DNA from: Eubacteriaceae bacterium
Lineage (GTDB): Bacteria > Bacillota > Clostridia > Eubacteriales > Eubacteriaceae
Assembly: GCA_017405085.1 (NCBI GenBank)
Contig: JAFRBB010000062.1
Coordinates: 1 to 33,680 of the forward strand
DNA length: 33,680 nt
Direction of reading: 5' to 3'
Shown: piece by piece, positions 1-7,098 of the stretch
Numbering within the stretch: the first letter of the stretch is position 1
How the letters are laid out: every line of letters starts with the position of its first letter
The notes under the pieces: model-generated
Told to the model about the DNA's origin: nothing
Seen by the model: only the letters and a program-made list of their open reading frames with translations
Databases searched by the model: none
Translations under genes and position numbers: made by a program

Positions 1-61
1 CGCTTCTTATCCGAATTCTGTGTCATCATTTGAGAAATACCGCCTTTATTTTGATATCCTC

Positions 62-67
62 ATTATA
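62..67 (-). promoter_or_regulatory. Possible extended -10 promoter element firing out of the left edge
   Basis: On the minus strand the sequence reads TGGTATAAT, an extended -10 box like those before the hemA and YgbA-type genes in this window. No good -35 hexamer is seen 16-18 bases upstream. If used, it would drive a minus-strand gene beyond the left edge. Weak evidence. Confidence 0.3.
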
Positions 68-90
68 CCATTTTTTGTGATTCTTTTCTT

Positions 91-126
91 TAATAACAAA
101 AGCCCAGAGCTTTTGCCCTGGACTTT
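91..126 (-). terminator. Intrinsic terminator of the purine permease gene
   Basis: The minus strand can form an 11-bp stem (99-109 with 116-126, two of the pairs G-U) around a 6-base loop, followed by a U-rich tail. It lies about 70 bases past the permease stop codon and is the natural end of that transcript. Confidence 0.7.
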
Positions 127-138
127 GTCTACACTCTG

Positions 139-165
139 AACACGGCGAAAACCGTGTTTTTTTAT
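139..165 (+). terminator. Hairpin with T-tract, plus-strand terminator
   Basis: Arms AACACGG and CCGTGTT (139-145, 152-158) with a 6-base loop are followed by seven T's and a further T-rich stretch on the plus strand. It would stop plus-strand transcription entering from the left, or protect against read-through into the permease. No plus-strand gene is visible before it in the window. Confidence 0.5.
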
Positions 166-197
166 TTTTGGATTTTTTCCGTTTATCCTTCTCCCTT

Positions 198-1562
198 TTA
201 GAGGAAGACGTATTTTAAGATAAACAAGACGGTCAAAATGTACATGAGCACCGAGAGTTTATCGCGTTTGCCAGCGAGCAGATTCAACACCGTGTAGGAG
301 ATGAAGCCGACGCTGATCCCTTCGGAGATGCTGTAGGCAAAGGCCATGGTCGCCATGCACAAAAAGGCGGGAATCCCTTCGGTGAGGTCGGAAAAGTCGA
401 TATCGACGACGTTTTGCATCATGAGGAAGCCGACAATGACTAGCGCCGGAGCCGTGGCATACGACGGGATGGCCAGGAAAATGGGCGAGAGCAAAAGCGA
501 TGCCAAAAACAACAAGGCGATGACAATGCCCGTCAGACCCGTCCGGCCGCCTTCGGCAATCCCGAGGGAGCTTTCCACATAGGTGGTGGTGGTGGACACG
601 CCGAGCAGGGCGCCAACGGAAGTCGCGATGGAGTCGGCCATGAGAGCGCCTTTGATGCGGGGCATTTTGCCGTTTTCGTCCAGATAGCCGGCTTTGATGG
701 CGCAACCGGTTAAAGTTCCCAGGGTGTCAAAAATATCAACAAACAGGAAAGCGAAGATGACGACAAAAAAGTCAAGGGAGAACACCCGAGAGAAGTCGAT
801 TTTCATGAAGGTCGCCGTAATCGGGGCGATGCTGATCCCGGCGGAAAAATCCGGAATGAGGCTGTAGAAGCCCGCATCGGGAATGGGCACATAGAGCCCG
901 ACCAGTTGACAAATGATGCCCAGACCCCAAGAGACCAAAATGCCGATTAAGACCGCGCCTTTGATATTTTTAATCATCAAAAACGCTGTAATGAGAATGC
1001 CCACCATGGCCAAGGCGACGGTGAGGCCTTCGGTCATGCTTGCCGCGTGGGTCCAGCTGAACATCGATATTAATGTGGAGTCATTGTTGACGATGATGTG
1101 GGCGTTTTGAAAACCGATCATACAAATGAATAGGCCGATGCCGGCGGAAATGGCCAGCTTGAGGGTTGCCGGAATGGCGTTGAATATCGCCTCGCGCACA
1201 TTGGTCAGGGAGAGGACGATAAAAATGAGGCCTTCGACAAAAACCGCGGCGAGGGCCATTTGCCAGGAGTAGCCCATGTTGAGGACCACCGTGTAGGCAA
1301 AATAAGCATTGAGCCCCATCCCCGGCGCCAGGGCGAAGGGATAGTTGGTCATCACGGCCATGACCAGGGTGCCGATGGCCGCCGCCAGGGCCGTCGCCGT
1401 GAACACCGCGCCTTTATCCATTCCCGCGGCACTCATAATGCTGGGATTGACGGCCAGGATATAGGCCATCCCCATAAAGGTGGTCAGCCCAGCCACCAAT
1501 TCCGTCTTGAAGTCTGTTCCGTATGTCTCAAACCGGAAGATCTTCGCTATCTTTTCTTGCAT
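198..1562 (-). CDS. NCS2-family purine permease (AzgA/PbuG-like)
   Basis: A 454-residue polytopic membrane protein, close to the usual length of the guanine/hypoxanthine/adenine branch of the NCS2 transporters, which import nucleobases by proton symport. Seen in the sequence: many hydrophobic segments along the whole chain, an N-terminal segment of the type TELVAGLTTFMGMAYILAVNP, the conserved stretch ALAPGMGLNAYFAY near residue 80, and VDIFDTLGTLTGCA followed by a TTTTYVESS motif in the second half, all typical of this branch. The start codon is preceded by AAGAAAGGAC. It is transcribed alone, with its own promoter and terminator. Substrate (guanine/hypoxanthine or adenine) cannot be told from sequence, so no symbol is given. 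I looked for a purine riboswitch in the leader and did not see one. Confidence 0.93.
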   Translation of the reverse strand: MQEKIAKIFRFETYGTDFKTELVAGLTTFMGMAYILAVNPSIMSAAGMDKGAVFTATALAAAIGTLVMAVMTNYPFALAPGMGLNAYFAYTVVLNMGYSWQMALAAVFVEGLIFIVLSLTNVREAIFNAIPATLKLAISAGIGLFICMIGFQNAHIIVNNDSTLISMFSWTHAASMTEGLTVALAMVGILITAFLMIKNIKGAVLIGILVSWGLGIICQLVGLYVPIPDAGFYSLIPDFSAGISIAPITATFMKIDFSRVFSLDFFVVIFAFLFVDIFDTLGTLTGCAIKAGYLDENGKMPRIKGALMADSIATSVGALLGVSTTTTYVESSLGIAEGGRTGLTGIVIALLFLASLLLSPIFLAIPSYATAPALVIVGFLMMQNVVDIDFSDLTEGIPAFLCMATMAFAYSISEGISVGFISYTVLNLLAGKRDKLSVLMYILTVLFILKYVFL

Positions 1563-1592
1563 GTTTCCATGTCCTTTCTTAAAGATTTATTA

Positions 1593-1621
1593 AGGTTATC
1601 ATGTTTTCAAAGAAATTTCAA
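1593..1621 (-). promoter_or_regulatory. Promoter of the purine permease
   Basis: TTGAAA (1616-1621) and a weak -10 TAACCT (1593-1598) are separated by 17 bases on the minus strand, about 30 bases before the permease start. The -35 is good and the -10 poor. The AT-rich DNA further upstream (1622-1700) holds nothing else recognisable. Confidence 0.45.
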
Positions 1622-1730
1622 TAATATTTATGATTTTTGTGAATTTTTTTCATCTATTTTCATGAAAACATCTTTTCATCTTCTTCGATTGGTGATGATC
1701 GGTCAAAATCGGAGCGGGATGGATAGTTAG

Positions 1731-1964
1731 GATTAATAATGAATGATTAATAATTCTGGTGGAAACTCAGCCGAGCTGAGTTTCTGGTTGAGTTTTTTGG
1801 TAATCCCCGAGCATGAGAAGGTGAATGCCAAATCGCCACCCTTTAGGCGAGCCGGCAGTGAGGCTGCCCTGGGGCACGAGGGGCGTTTGAGTTCGGGACA
1901 GCTGTCCCGAACGGATGATTGTGAGCGTAACGAGCAATCTGACCACAATTATTCATCATTCATT
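1731..1964. repeat. MITE-like intergenic repeat, copy 1 (family A)
   Basis: An element of about 230 bp with imperfect terminal inverted repeats: AATGAATGATTAATAATT (1738-1755) matches the reverse complement of 1947-1964 at 17 of 18 bases. Next to the left end is a 23-base palindrome (arms GAAACTCAGC/GCTGAGTTTC, 1762-1784). The 33 bases around it recur in reverse orientation, nearly exactly, at 5145-5177. The interior holds a perfect 22-base palindrome at 1891-1912 (arm GTTCGGGACAG). No transposase is encoded. The same palindrome and AT-rich end recur at about 5021-5199, 17107-17180 and 20304-20450. Confidence 0.7.
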
Positions 1965-2029
1965 GGCAAGTCTTTTTGTGCTCCGTAAATTTATTTCCAA
2001 TTTGAAATCCGGCTCGGTCGGTTTTCTAC

Positions 2030-2064
2030 ATGAATCATTAATCATTTATCGTTAATCATTCATC
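2030..2064. repeat. AT-rich tandem ATCATTA repeat, solo family A end
   Basis: Short repeats of the type AATCATTAATCATT match the AT-rich tips of the family A elements but lack the GAAACTC palindrome. It looks like a solitary end or remnant. The rest of 1965-2146 shows no gene. Confidence 0.5.
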
Positions 2065-2148
2065 AGGGAGGGAGCCTTTTTGTGCTTTGTTTCCTTTTGA
2101 CAGAACAAGAAGAATCTTTTTGCGCTCAGCCGGTTTTATAGTTTTCAT

Positions 2149-2174
2149 CAAAAAAGCCGATCGGATGACCGGCT
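2149..2174 (-). terminator. Intrinsic terminator of the EAL-domain gene
   Basis: On the minus strand AGCCGGTC and GATCGGCT (2167-2174, 2155-2162) form an 8-bp stem with one G-U pair and a 4-base loop, followed by a run of T's. It starts a few bases past the stop codon at 2181. Confidence 0.8.
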
Positions 2175-2180
2175 GGGTGA

Positions 2181-4214
2181 TTAATGGATTTTGCGGATGT
2201 GATCGGCGGAGGAAAACCGGTTGACAAAGGTTTCCACCGGCATCGGTTTGGCGAAATAGTAGCCCTGGAAGATGTCGCAGCCCAGGCGCGACATGCTGTC
2301 TAATTGCTCGCGGGTTTCAACGCCTTCGGACACCGTCGGCATGCCGAGACCCTTGGCCATTTGAATGATGGCGTCCAAGATGACGCGGTTGCGTCCGATG
2401 TTTTTGGTTTCATCGAGAAAGCTCATGTCGAGCTTGAGCACGTCGGCGCAAATGTCTTTGAGCATGGCCAAGGATGAATAGCCGCTGCCGAAATCGTCAA
2501 TTTCGATCTCGAAGCCGAAGCGCTGGAGTCTGGATACCAGCGCGACGTATTTGTCCACGTCGGACATGATGGCCGTTTCGGTAAATTCCAGTTTGAGCAG
2601 ATAGGGATCGAGGTTGTAGCGCTTGATAAGCTCGGTGAAGGTTTTGTATAAATCCAAGTAGTAGACATCCTTGGCGGAGATGTTGACGGAAATATAGAGC
2701 CCTTCCATGGCGGTGCCTTTCCATGCGCGCAGCTGTTCGGCGGCCCGCTCCCACACATATTGATCGAGTTTGTAGATGAGGCCGTTTCGCTCCAGAATGT
2801 CGATGAATTCGTTGGGGTAGATCATGCCCTGTTCGGGATGAACCCAACGGGCTAGCGCCTCGGCGCCGAGAAGTCTGCCCGACGCGGACACCTGGGGCTG
2901 CAGATAGATTTGGATCTGTTCTTCGGCCAGGGCCGTGTCGAACATTTGGATGATGGCTTTTTCGTGGAGTGTCTCTTCCATGATGTGCTCGTCAAACCGG
3001 GCAATGCAGTTGTGCCCTTCGTTTTTGACCTGTTTTTGCGCGAGACGCGCCCGGTCGGTCATGATGGACACGGGCATGGCGCTGTCGGCGACGACAAACA
3101 CGCCGGCATGGACAAAGAGTTTATAGAAATCCGATTCGATCAAATCGGAAACCTGATCGAAGCTTTTGATGAGTTCTCCTTCGTCATAGCGGGACTCGCG
3201 CACGCACATGACAAACCGGTCGCCGCTGAGCCGTCCGCAAATATCTTTGCCGTCGTCGCAATAGGCGCTCAATTCCGATGCCATTTTCATGAGGATCTCG
3301 TTGCCTTTTTCGATGGAAAATAAGTCGTTGACCAGTTTGAAATCTTTGATATCGACGGAAATGATCAGATATTGCTCGTGGGTATAGCGGTTTAACAGCT
3401 CCCTGGCTTCCTCATAAAAGCCGGTTCGGTTGTATATCCGGGTTAGGGGGTCATGGGTGGACAGATAATGCTTGGGGTCGACGGTTTTGGGTTCGTCCGT
3501 TCGATCGGTGATCAGGTAATAGGCGCCGATCACCTCTCCGTCATGGTGTCTGAGGCGATGATGTTTGATTTCCACATGATGGGGCAGATGTTTCATCATT
3601 AGAAGCTGGCACCATTTGTCTTCATCCCGATCTCGCTCGATGGGGTGAATCCATTCTTTGAAGATTTTTCCCAAAGCCGTCAGATCCGATTCGATGTCGA
3701 AAAATTGATAGGCCTTGCCGTTGGCGAAGATGGGGTTGCCCGCGGCGTCAAAGTAGATGATGCCGTTGTCTAGGCGGTTTAAGGAGTTGGTGATGATGCT
3801 TAACCCGCTTTGTTCTTTGGCGGCGACGGCCGAGGCGGAAGCGGATGACGCCGCCATATTTGTTTCGGCGATGCGCTCGGCTTCTTTGTCCATATCCACC
3901 ACCATTTCGATGACGCAGTCGATCTCGTCCATGGTCGGATAGACGATCCGGGCCGGCGCGGCAATGACATGGCAATCGGATTCGATTTTTGAGAGGCGAT
4001 TGCCGGTCTCGTGGGCGCAATAGCTGACGCAGTTGGCGCATCGCTCTTTTTTGTCCCAGACGGCATAGCAGCAGTGGCCGTAGTCGACGCCTTCGTCACC
4101 GACGTGGATTTCCCGACATTCGCAGGGATTGACGACGCGAACCACATCAAAAATCTGCGACAGATGTTTTACTGTCGCGGACAGTTCTTGCGGTGTATAG
4201 GTTTTGACGGTCAT
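2181..4214 (-). CDS. Cys-rich sensor / degenerate GGDEF / EAL protein, c-di-GMP phosphodiesterase candidate
   Basis: A 677-residue cytoplasmic signalling protein predicted to hydrolyse cyclic di-GMP. Order of parts: an N-terminal Cys-rich region (residues 31-66, with CEC, HCC and CANCVSYC clusters) that could bind metal or an Fe-S cluster; a PAS-like stretch (about 145-235, NGIIYFDAAGNPIFANGKAY); a GGDEF domain (about 250-400) whose signature is SGDRF (330-334), so cyclase activity is unlikely; and an EAL domain (about 425-665) with E452 of EAL, N511, E543, D573-D574 of DDFG, K594 and E630 all present, so phosphodiesterase activity is likely. The frame stays open upstream to 4472, but the start at 4214 has the ribosome site AGGGAGGGAACAGC and the promoter lies inside the longer frame, so the short form is chosen. 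Transcribed alone. Confidence 0.9.
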   Translation of the reverse strand: MTVKTYTPQELSATVKHLSQIFDVVRVVNPCECREIHVGDEGVDYGHCCYAVWDKKERCANCVSYCAHETGNRLSKIESDCHVIAAPARIVYPTMDEIDCVIEMVVDMDKEAERIAETNMAASSASASAVAAKEQSGLSIITNSLNRLDNGIIYFDAAGNPIFANGKAYQFFDIESDLTALGKIFKEWIHPIERDRDEDKWCQLLMMKHLPHHVEIKHHRLRHHDGEVIGAYYLITDRTDEPKTVDPKHYLSTHDPLTRIYNRTGFYEEARELLNRYTHEQYLIISVDIKDFKLVNDLFSIEKGNEILMKMASELSAYCDDGKDICGRLSGDRFVMCVRESRYDEGELIKSFDQVSDLIESDFYKLFVHAGVFVVADSAMPVSIMTDRARLAQKQVKNEGHNCIARFDEHIMEETLHEKAIIQMFDTALAEEQIQIYLQPQVSASGRLLGAEALARWVHPEQGMIYPNEFIDILERNGLIYKLDQYVWERAAEQLRAWKGTAMEGLYISVNISAKDVYYLDLYKTFTELIKRYNLDPYLLKLEFTETAIMSDVDKYVALVSRLQRFGFEIEIDDFGSGYSSLAMLKDICADVLKLDMSFLDETKNIGRNRVILDAIIQMAKGLGMPTVSEGVETREQLDSMSRLGCDIFQGYYFAKPMPVETFVNRFSSADHIRKIH

Positions 4215-4326
4215 GCTGTTCCCTCCCTGCTTGGATTTTGGCGGTTGCCCGCGATGCTGTCGGAGATATCGGGCGCCAATCTTCGGTTTAGCTTGATTCG
4301 ATTTGGAATGTTTCCGACACGCTTCT

Positions 4327-4356
4327 ATTATACTATGAATCCGTTTGCGCGTACAA
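4327..4356 (-). promoter_or_regulatory. Promoter of the EAL-domain gene
   Basis: TTGTAC (4351-4356) and a consensus TATAAT (4327-4332) are separated by 18 bases on the minus strand, about 110 bases before the start at 4214. Its position within the N-terminally extended frame argues for the shorter protein. Confidence 0.6.
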
Positions 4357-4570
4357 CCAAAAATGATCCCAAAATCGACATTTTGCTCGATTTTTAAAGG
4401 ATTTGGGGTTGTTTTTTGAATAACGTGATGGTTTTTTCTTTTTGGCGCGCTGTGACCGCCTGTGACGATCAAAAGGCGATGGGAGGTTTTTTTAGTCTAT
4501 CTATTTCTTCCGCGATATAAAACGGTGACCACATCGCGTTTTTTGATACGCCGAATCCCTTGGCTTTTTT

Positions 4571-4584
4571 CCATCAGTTGATGG
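4571..4584. promoter_or_regulatory. Operator-like palindrome upstream of the YgbA-type gene
   Basis: CCATCAGTTGATGG has 6-bp arms with a 2-base centre, is flanked by T-tracts and sits 10 bases before the -35 of the plus-strand promoter. The centre is too small for a good RNA hairpin, so a dimeric repressor or activator site is the better reading. The regulator is unknown. The remainder of 4357-4570 shows no feature. Confidence 0.35.
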
Positions 4585-4593
4585 TTTTTCAAA

Positions 4594-4621
4594 TTGTGAA
4601 TGCTTCAAAAAATGGTATCAT
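4594..4621 (+). promoter_or_regulatory. Promoter of the YgbA-type gene
   Basis: TTGTGA (4594-4599), a 16-base spacer and TATCAT (4616-4621) with an extended TGG in front of the -10. It lies 42 bases before the start codon at 4663. Confidence 0.6.
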
Positions 4622-4662
4622 GATTGACAGACCACAACATTCCAATCAAAAAGGAGAACCCG

Positions 4663-4977
4663 ATGAACGACTACACCCCGATTAAAAAAATGATGACTGA
4701 AAAAATGGTTCATCTCTATTGTCAGGATCATCACGATGACGCTCTTTGCGCTTCGTGCCAAGATGATCTGGCCATGATGTTTAAACACCTCGATGCCTGC
4801 CGCTTTAAAGATAAGGGCTGGCCCTGTCCCACTTGTCCCGACCGCTGTTTTACGGGCAAGGATCTGGAAACCATGATGACGGTGATGGGCTACGCCCAGG
4901 AATGGATGGAAAAGAATCCCGATCAAGCCGAATCCATGATGCCGCCGATCCCGGGACAAGCCGACACCCGTCCATGA
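4663..4977 (+). CDS. YgbA-family (nitrous-oxide-stimulated promoter family) Cys-rich protein
   Basis: A 104-residue protein with seven cysteines (residues 20, 29, 32, 46, 55, 58, 62) in the order LYC...LCASC...LDACRF...CPTCPDRC, the layout of the YgbA family. In enterobacteria ygbA belongs to the nitric-oxide-responsive NsrR regulon; its biochemical role is not settled. The cysteine spacing suggests a metal or Fe-S site. The chosen start has AAAAAGGAG seven bases before it; an earlier in-frame ATG at 4624 lacks a ribosome site. It is the only plus-strand gene called in the window, divergent from the EAL-domain gene, with its own promoter and a nearby palindrome. Family assignment rests on pattern recognition, not a search. 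Confidence 0.75.
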   Translation: MNDYTPIKKMMTEKMVHLYCQDHHDDALCASCQDDLAMMFKHLDACRFKDKGWPCPTCPDRCFTGKDLETMMTVMGYAQEWMEKNPDQAESMMPPIPGQADTRP

Positions 4978-5020
4978 CGATCGGCAGACCAAGGGTCCCC
5001 GAAAAAAGGCGCCATCCCCC

Positions 5021-5199
5021 GATGAATGATGAACGATTAACAATTAATGATTGTGGAAGAAACTCGATCAATCGAGTTTCAAATTGAGTGTAAACCCGGC
5101 TTCGTGAGAAAAAGTCCCGCAAAGACGGACTTACAATCCCAATAGAAACTCAGCTCGGCTGAGTTTCCACCAGAATCATTCATCATTCATTATTAATTC
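5021..5199. repeat. MITE-like intergenic repeat, copy 2 (family A)
   Basis: An element of about 180 bp with AT-rich imperfect inverted ends (ATGAATGATGAACGATTAAC on the left, AATCATTCATCATTCATTAT near the right). It holds two palindromes: arms GAAACTCGAT/ATCGAGTTTC at 5059-5080 and GAAACTCAGC/GCTGAGTTTC at 5145-5167. No reading frame of note. It fills most of the gap between the YgbA-type gene and the terminator of the anchored surface protein. The palindromes could also act as transcription stops. Confidence 0.7.
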
Positions 5200-5270
5200 A
5201 AAGCTCAACCCCCTCACGACAAAAAACAGCAATCGAAAGGAAAATCATTTTTTGATGCTCCTTGTGTGAT

Positions 5271-5304
5271 GGATCAATAAAGCACGGCGATGCCACCGTG
5301 CTTT
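5271..5304 (-). terminator. Intrinsic terminator of the surface protein operon
   Basis: On the minus strand AAAGCACGG and CCGTGCTTT form a perfect 9-bp stem with an 8-base loop, then ATTGAT. The U-tract is short but the stem is strong and starts 7 bases after the stop codon at 5311. Confidence 0.75.
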
Positions 5305-5310
5305 CATTGT

Positions 5311-7014
5311 TTATTGGTTGTGTTTTTGTCGTCTGAGGATGAAAGCCGCCGCGCCGATGATGATGGCGATGCTGGCGATCAATAGCGCCGCATAAACGTT
5401 GTAATTGCCGTCGATGCCGGTTTTGACTGAGGTGTTGGTCGTGGCGCCGGTGCTTTTGGTGCCGGTGCCGGCAGCGGTTCCGCCTTTGTTTTGACTTGCC
5501 GCGCCGCTTGGATTTTGGGTGACGGTGTCTTGATAGGCCAGCGCATAGGTGGAAAATTGATCCGTCTCGAAAGCAATCCGGTTGCCGGAGACCGTGGAGG
5601 GAACGCGCGCCGCGATGCCGTCATGGGTGCGGATGATGAAAAAGCTTCTTTGCGTGTTCGCCGGAACCTGTCGAATCTGCGCGGGGATATCAAGGGCAAT
5701 GCCGATCATGTTGCCGGCTAAGTCGGTGATGGCCGCGGGTTCGGCATCGCCGATGGTTTTTAAGACCGACACGTCCAAATACATTCCGACTTTACCGCCG
5801 CCGCCTGCCGCCGCGGCGTTATCGCAAAGAGTTTTTTCTCCCGCCGGGAGATCCCCCGCTTGCGTGATCTTTAACGTGAAACGGATCTGCGTGCCGTCGT
5901 CGACGGCTTTAAGGTCCTCCGGTGTGCAGAGTTTTTTGGCGAGGTCATCATCAAAGCCGTTCACCGTGACATTCGGGAGATTGTCGTCGATGATGATTTC
6001 GGATTTGACCGTGCCGAGGGGCGTTTTAACCTTGAGGGGCTCTGACGCGGGAGAGGGGTTATAGTTTTCCGTTTCCGCCATTCTGGCAATGATAGAATAA
6101 TCCTTGTCCGGCTCAAGGGTGTCAAACACGATGACGTCTTCGTCGTCTTTGGGTTTCACCCAGGTCTTTCCGTCATCGATGCTGTATTCCTCGCCGGTCC
6201 GCGCCGAAATGGTGATATCGTGGGATTTAATTCGAATCGCCACCGGTTTTTTGGGAGCGGTCTGCTCGCCGCGGGAGATGGTGACATTGACATTCTTTGT
6301 GGTTCTCCGGTAAGACGCCGTTTCCGCCGCCGTCACGGTGACGACCGCCTTTCCCACCTGATGGATGGTCAGTTCCCCGGTGGTCTTGTCCACGCTGACC
6401 GCTTCCCCGCTTTTGAGGGTGTAGGACAGGGCGCCGCCGCCCTTTGCCGGACGGGTGACGACCGCCTCGATTTTCACGTCGTCATCGCCATAGGCGGCGT
6501 TGACGTCATCTGCCGAAATGGTCTGATACGGTTTTTGAACGGGTGTTGGCGTCGGCTCGGTGGTTGTTACACCAGGATCATCATTGGTGGTAAGAAAATC
6601 GTCTCTCGCGTCTTCCATCGCTTTCACGGCCTTGGCCGACAGGTCTTGCGCGTAGGTATAACAAAAGGTTGTATCCTCCGCGATCACTGTGTCCGCGCTC
6701 GGCATGACGGACCATTGCCCGACTTTGTAACCCGGTTCCGGCTTGCTGCCGACCGAGGGAATTTGGCCCGCTTCCAATCTCAGCGCGTCACCTTCGTATC
6801 CGCTTAACGTCACCGCTTTGTCTTCCGTGGAACCGTCATCCCAAGCGCCGTTGACCACCTCGAAGGTCACGGTGCAGCTCACCGGTTGCTTTTCTCCCTT
6901 CTTGGCTTCGCTCTCCGCGTCTTGCGTCAAGGCCGGGCCTGTGATGACGGCCATCAAACACAGGATGACCGCGGCGCAAACCAACGTTCGCAACGCTTTC
7001 GCGTTTCCTTTCAT
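5311..7014 (-). CDS. Secreted, C-terminally membrane-anchored surface protein
   Basis: A 567-residue exported protein. Residues 1-33 form a signal peptide (MKGNAKALRTL then a hydrophobic core ending GPALTQ). Next comes the roughly 75-residue module shared with the two beta-helix proteins (TVTFEVVNGAWDDGSTEDKA), then an Ig-like stretch (about 165-245), a fibronectin-like stretch (about 255-330) and a Ser/Thr/Gly-rich stalk. The C-terminus is KTGIDGNYN, a 20-residue hydrophobic segment and RRQKHNQ: the shape of a sortase signal, but with SVKTG in place of LPXTG, so simple membrane anchoring is equally possible. The start is ATG at 7014; AAGGAGG lies 12 bases upstream, and the in-frame TTG at 7023 is too close to it. 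It follows the 1454-residue protein by 84 bases with no clear terminator, so probably co-transcribed. Function not recognised beyond cell surface. Confidence 0.85.
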   Translation of the reverse strand: MKGNAKALRTLVCAAVILCLMAVITGPALTQDAESEAKKGEKQPVSCTVTFEVVNGAWDDGSTEDKAVTLSGYEGDALRLEAGQIPSVGSKPEPGYKVGQWSVMPSADTVIAEDTTFCYTYAQDLSAKAVKAMEDARDDFLTTNDDPGVTTTEPTPTPVQKPYQTISADDVNAAYGDDDVKIEAVVTRPAKGGGALSYTLKSGEAVSVDKTTGELTIHQVGKAVVTVTAAETASYRRTTKNVNVTISRGEQTAPKKPVAIRIKSHDITISARTGEEYSIDDGKTWVKPKDDEDVIVFDTLEPDKDYSIIARMAETENYNPSPASEPLKVKTPLGTVKSEIIIDDNLPNVTVNGFDDDLAKKLCTPEDLKAVDDGTQIRFTLKITQAGDLPAGEKTLCDNAAAAGGGGKVGMYLDVSVLKTIGDAEPAAITDLAGNMIGIALDIPAQIRQVPANTQRSFFIIRTHDGIAARVPSTVSGNRIAFETDQFSTYALAYQDTVTQNPSGAASQNKGGTAAGTGTKSTGATTNTSVKTGIDGNYNVYAALLIASIAIIIGAAAFILRRQKHNQ

Positions 7015-7098
7015 GTTTAACAAAAACCTCCTTCATTTTATTGTTTTTATCCATGCGGGGCGATGCGTTCGCCGCTCCGCGGATGTCCTTTGGATTTA

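Noticed and set aside
1563..1740. Possible purine riboswitch ahead of the permease
   Set aside because: The leader lacks the conserved three-way junction bases and paired loops of that class, and only about 30 bases separate the likely promoter from the start codon.
4215..4472. N-terminal extension of the EAL-domain protein by 86 residues
   Set aside because: The extension has no domain character, no ribosome site, and contains the gene's likely promoter; a strong ribosome site precedes the start at 4214.
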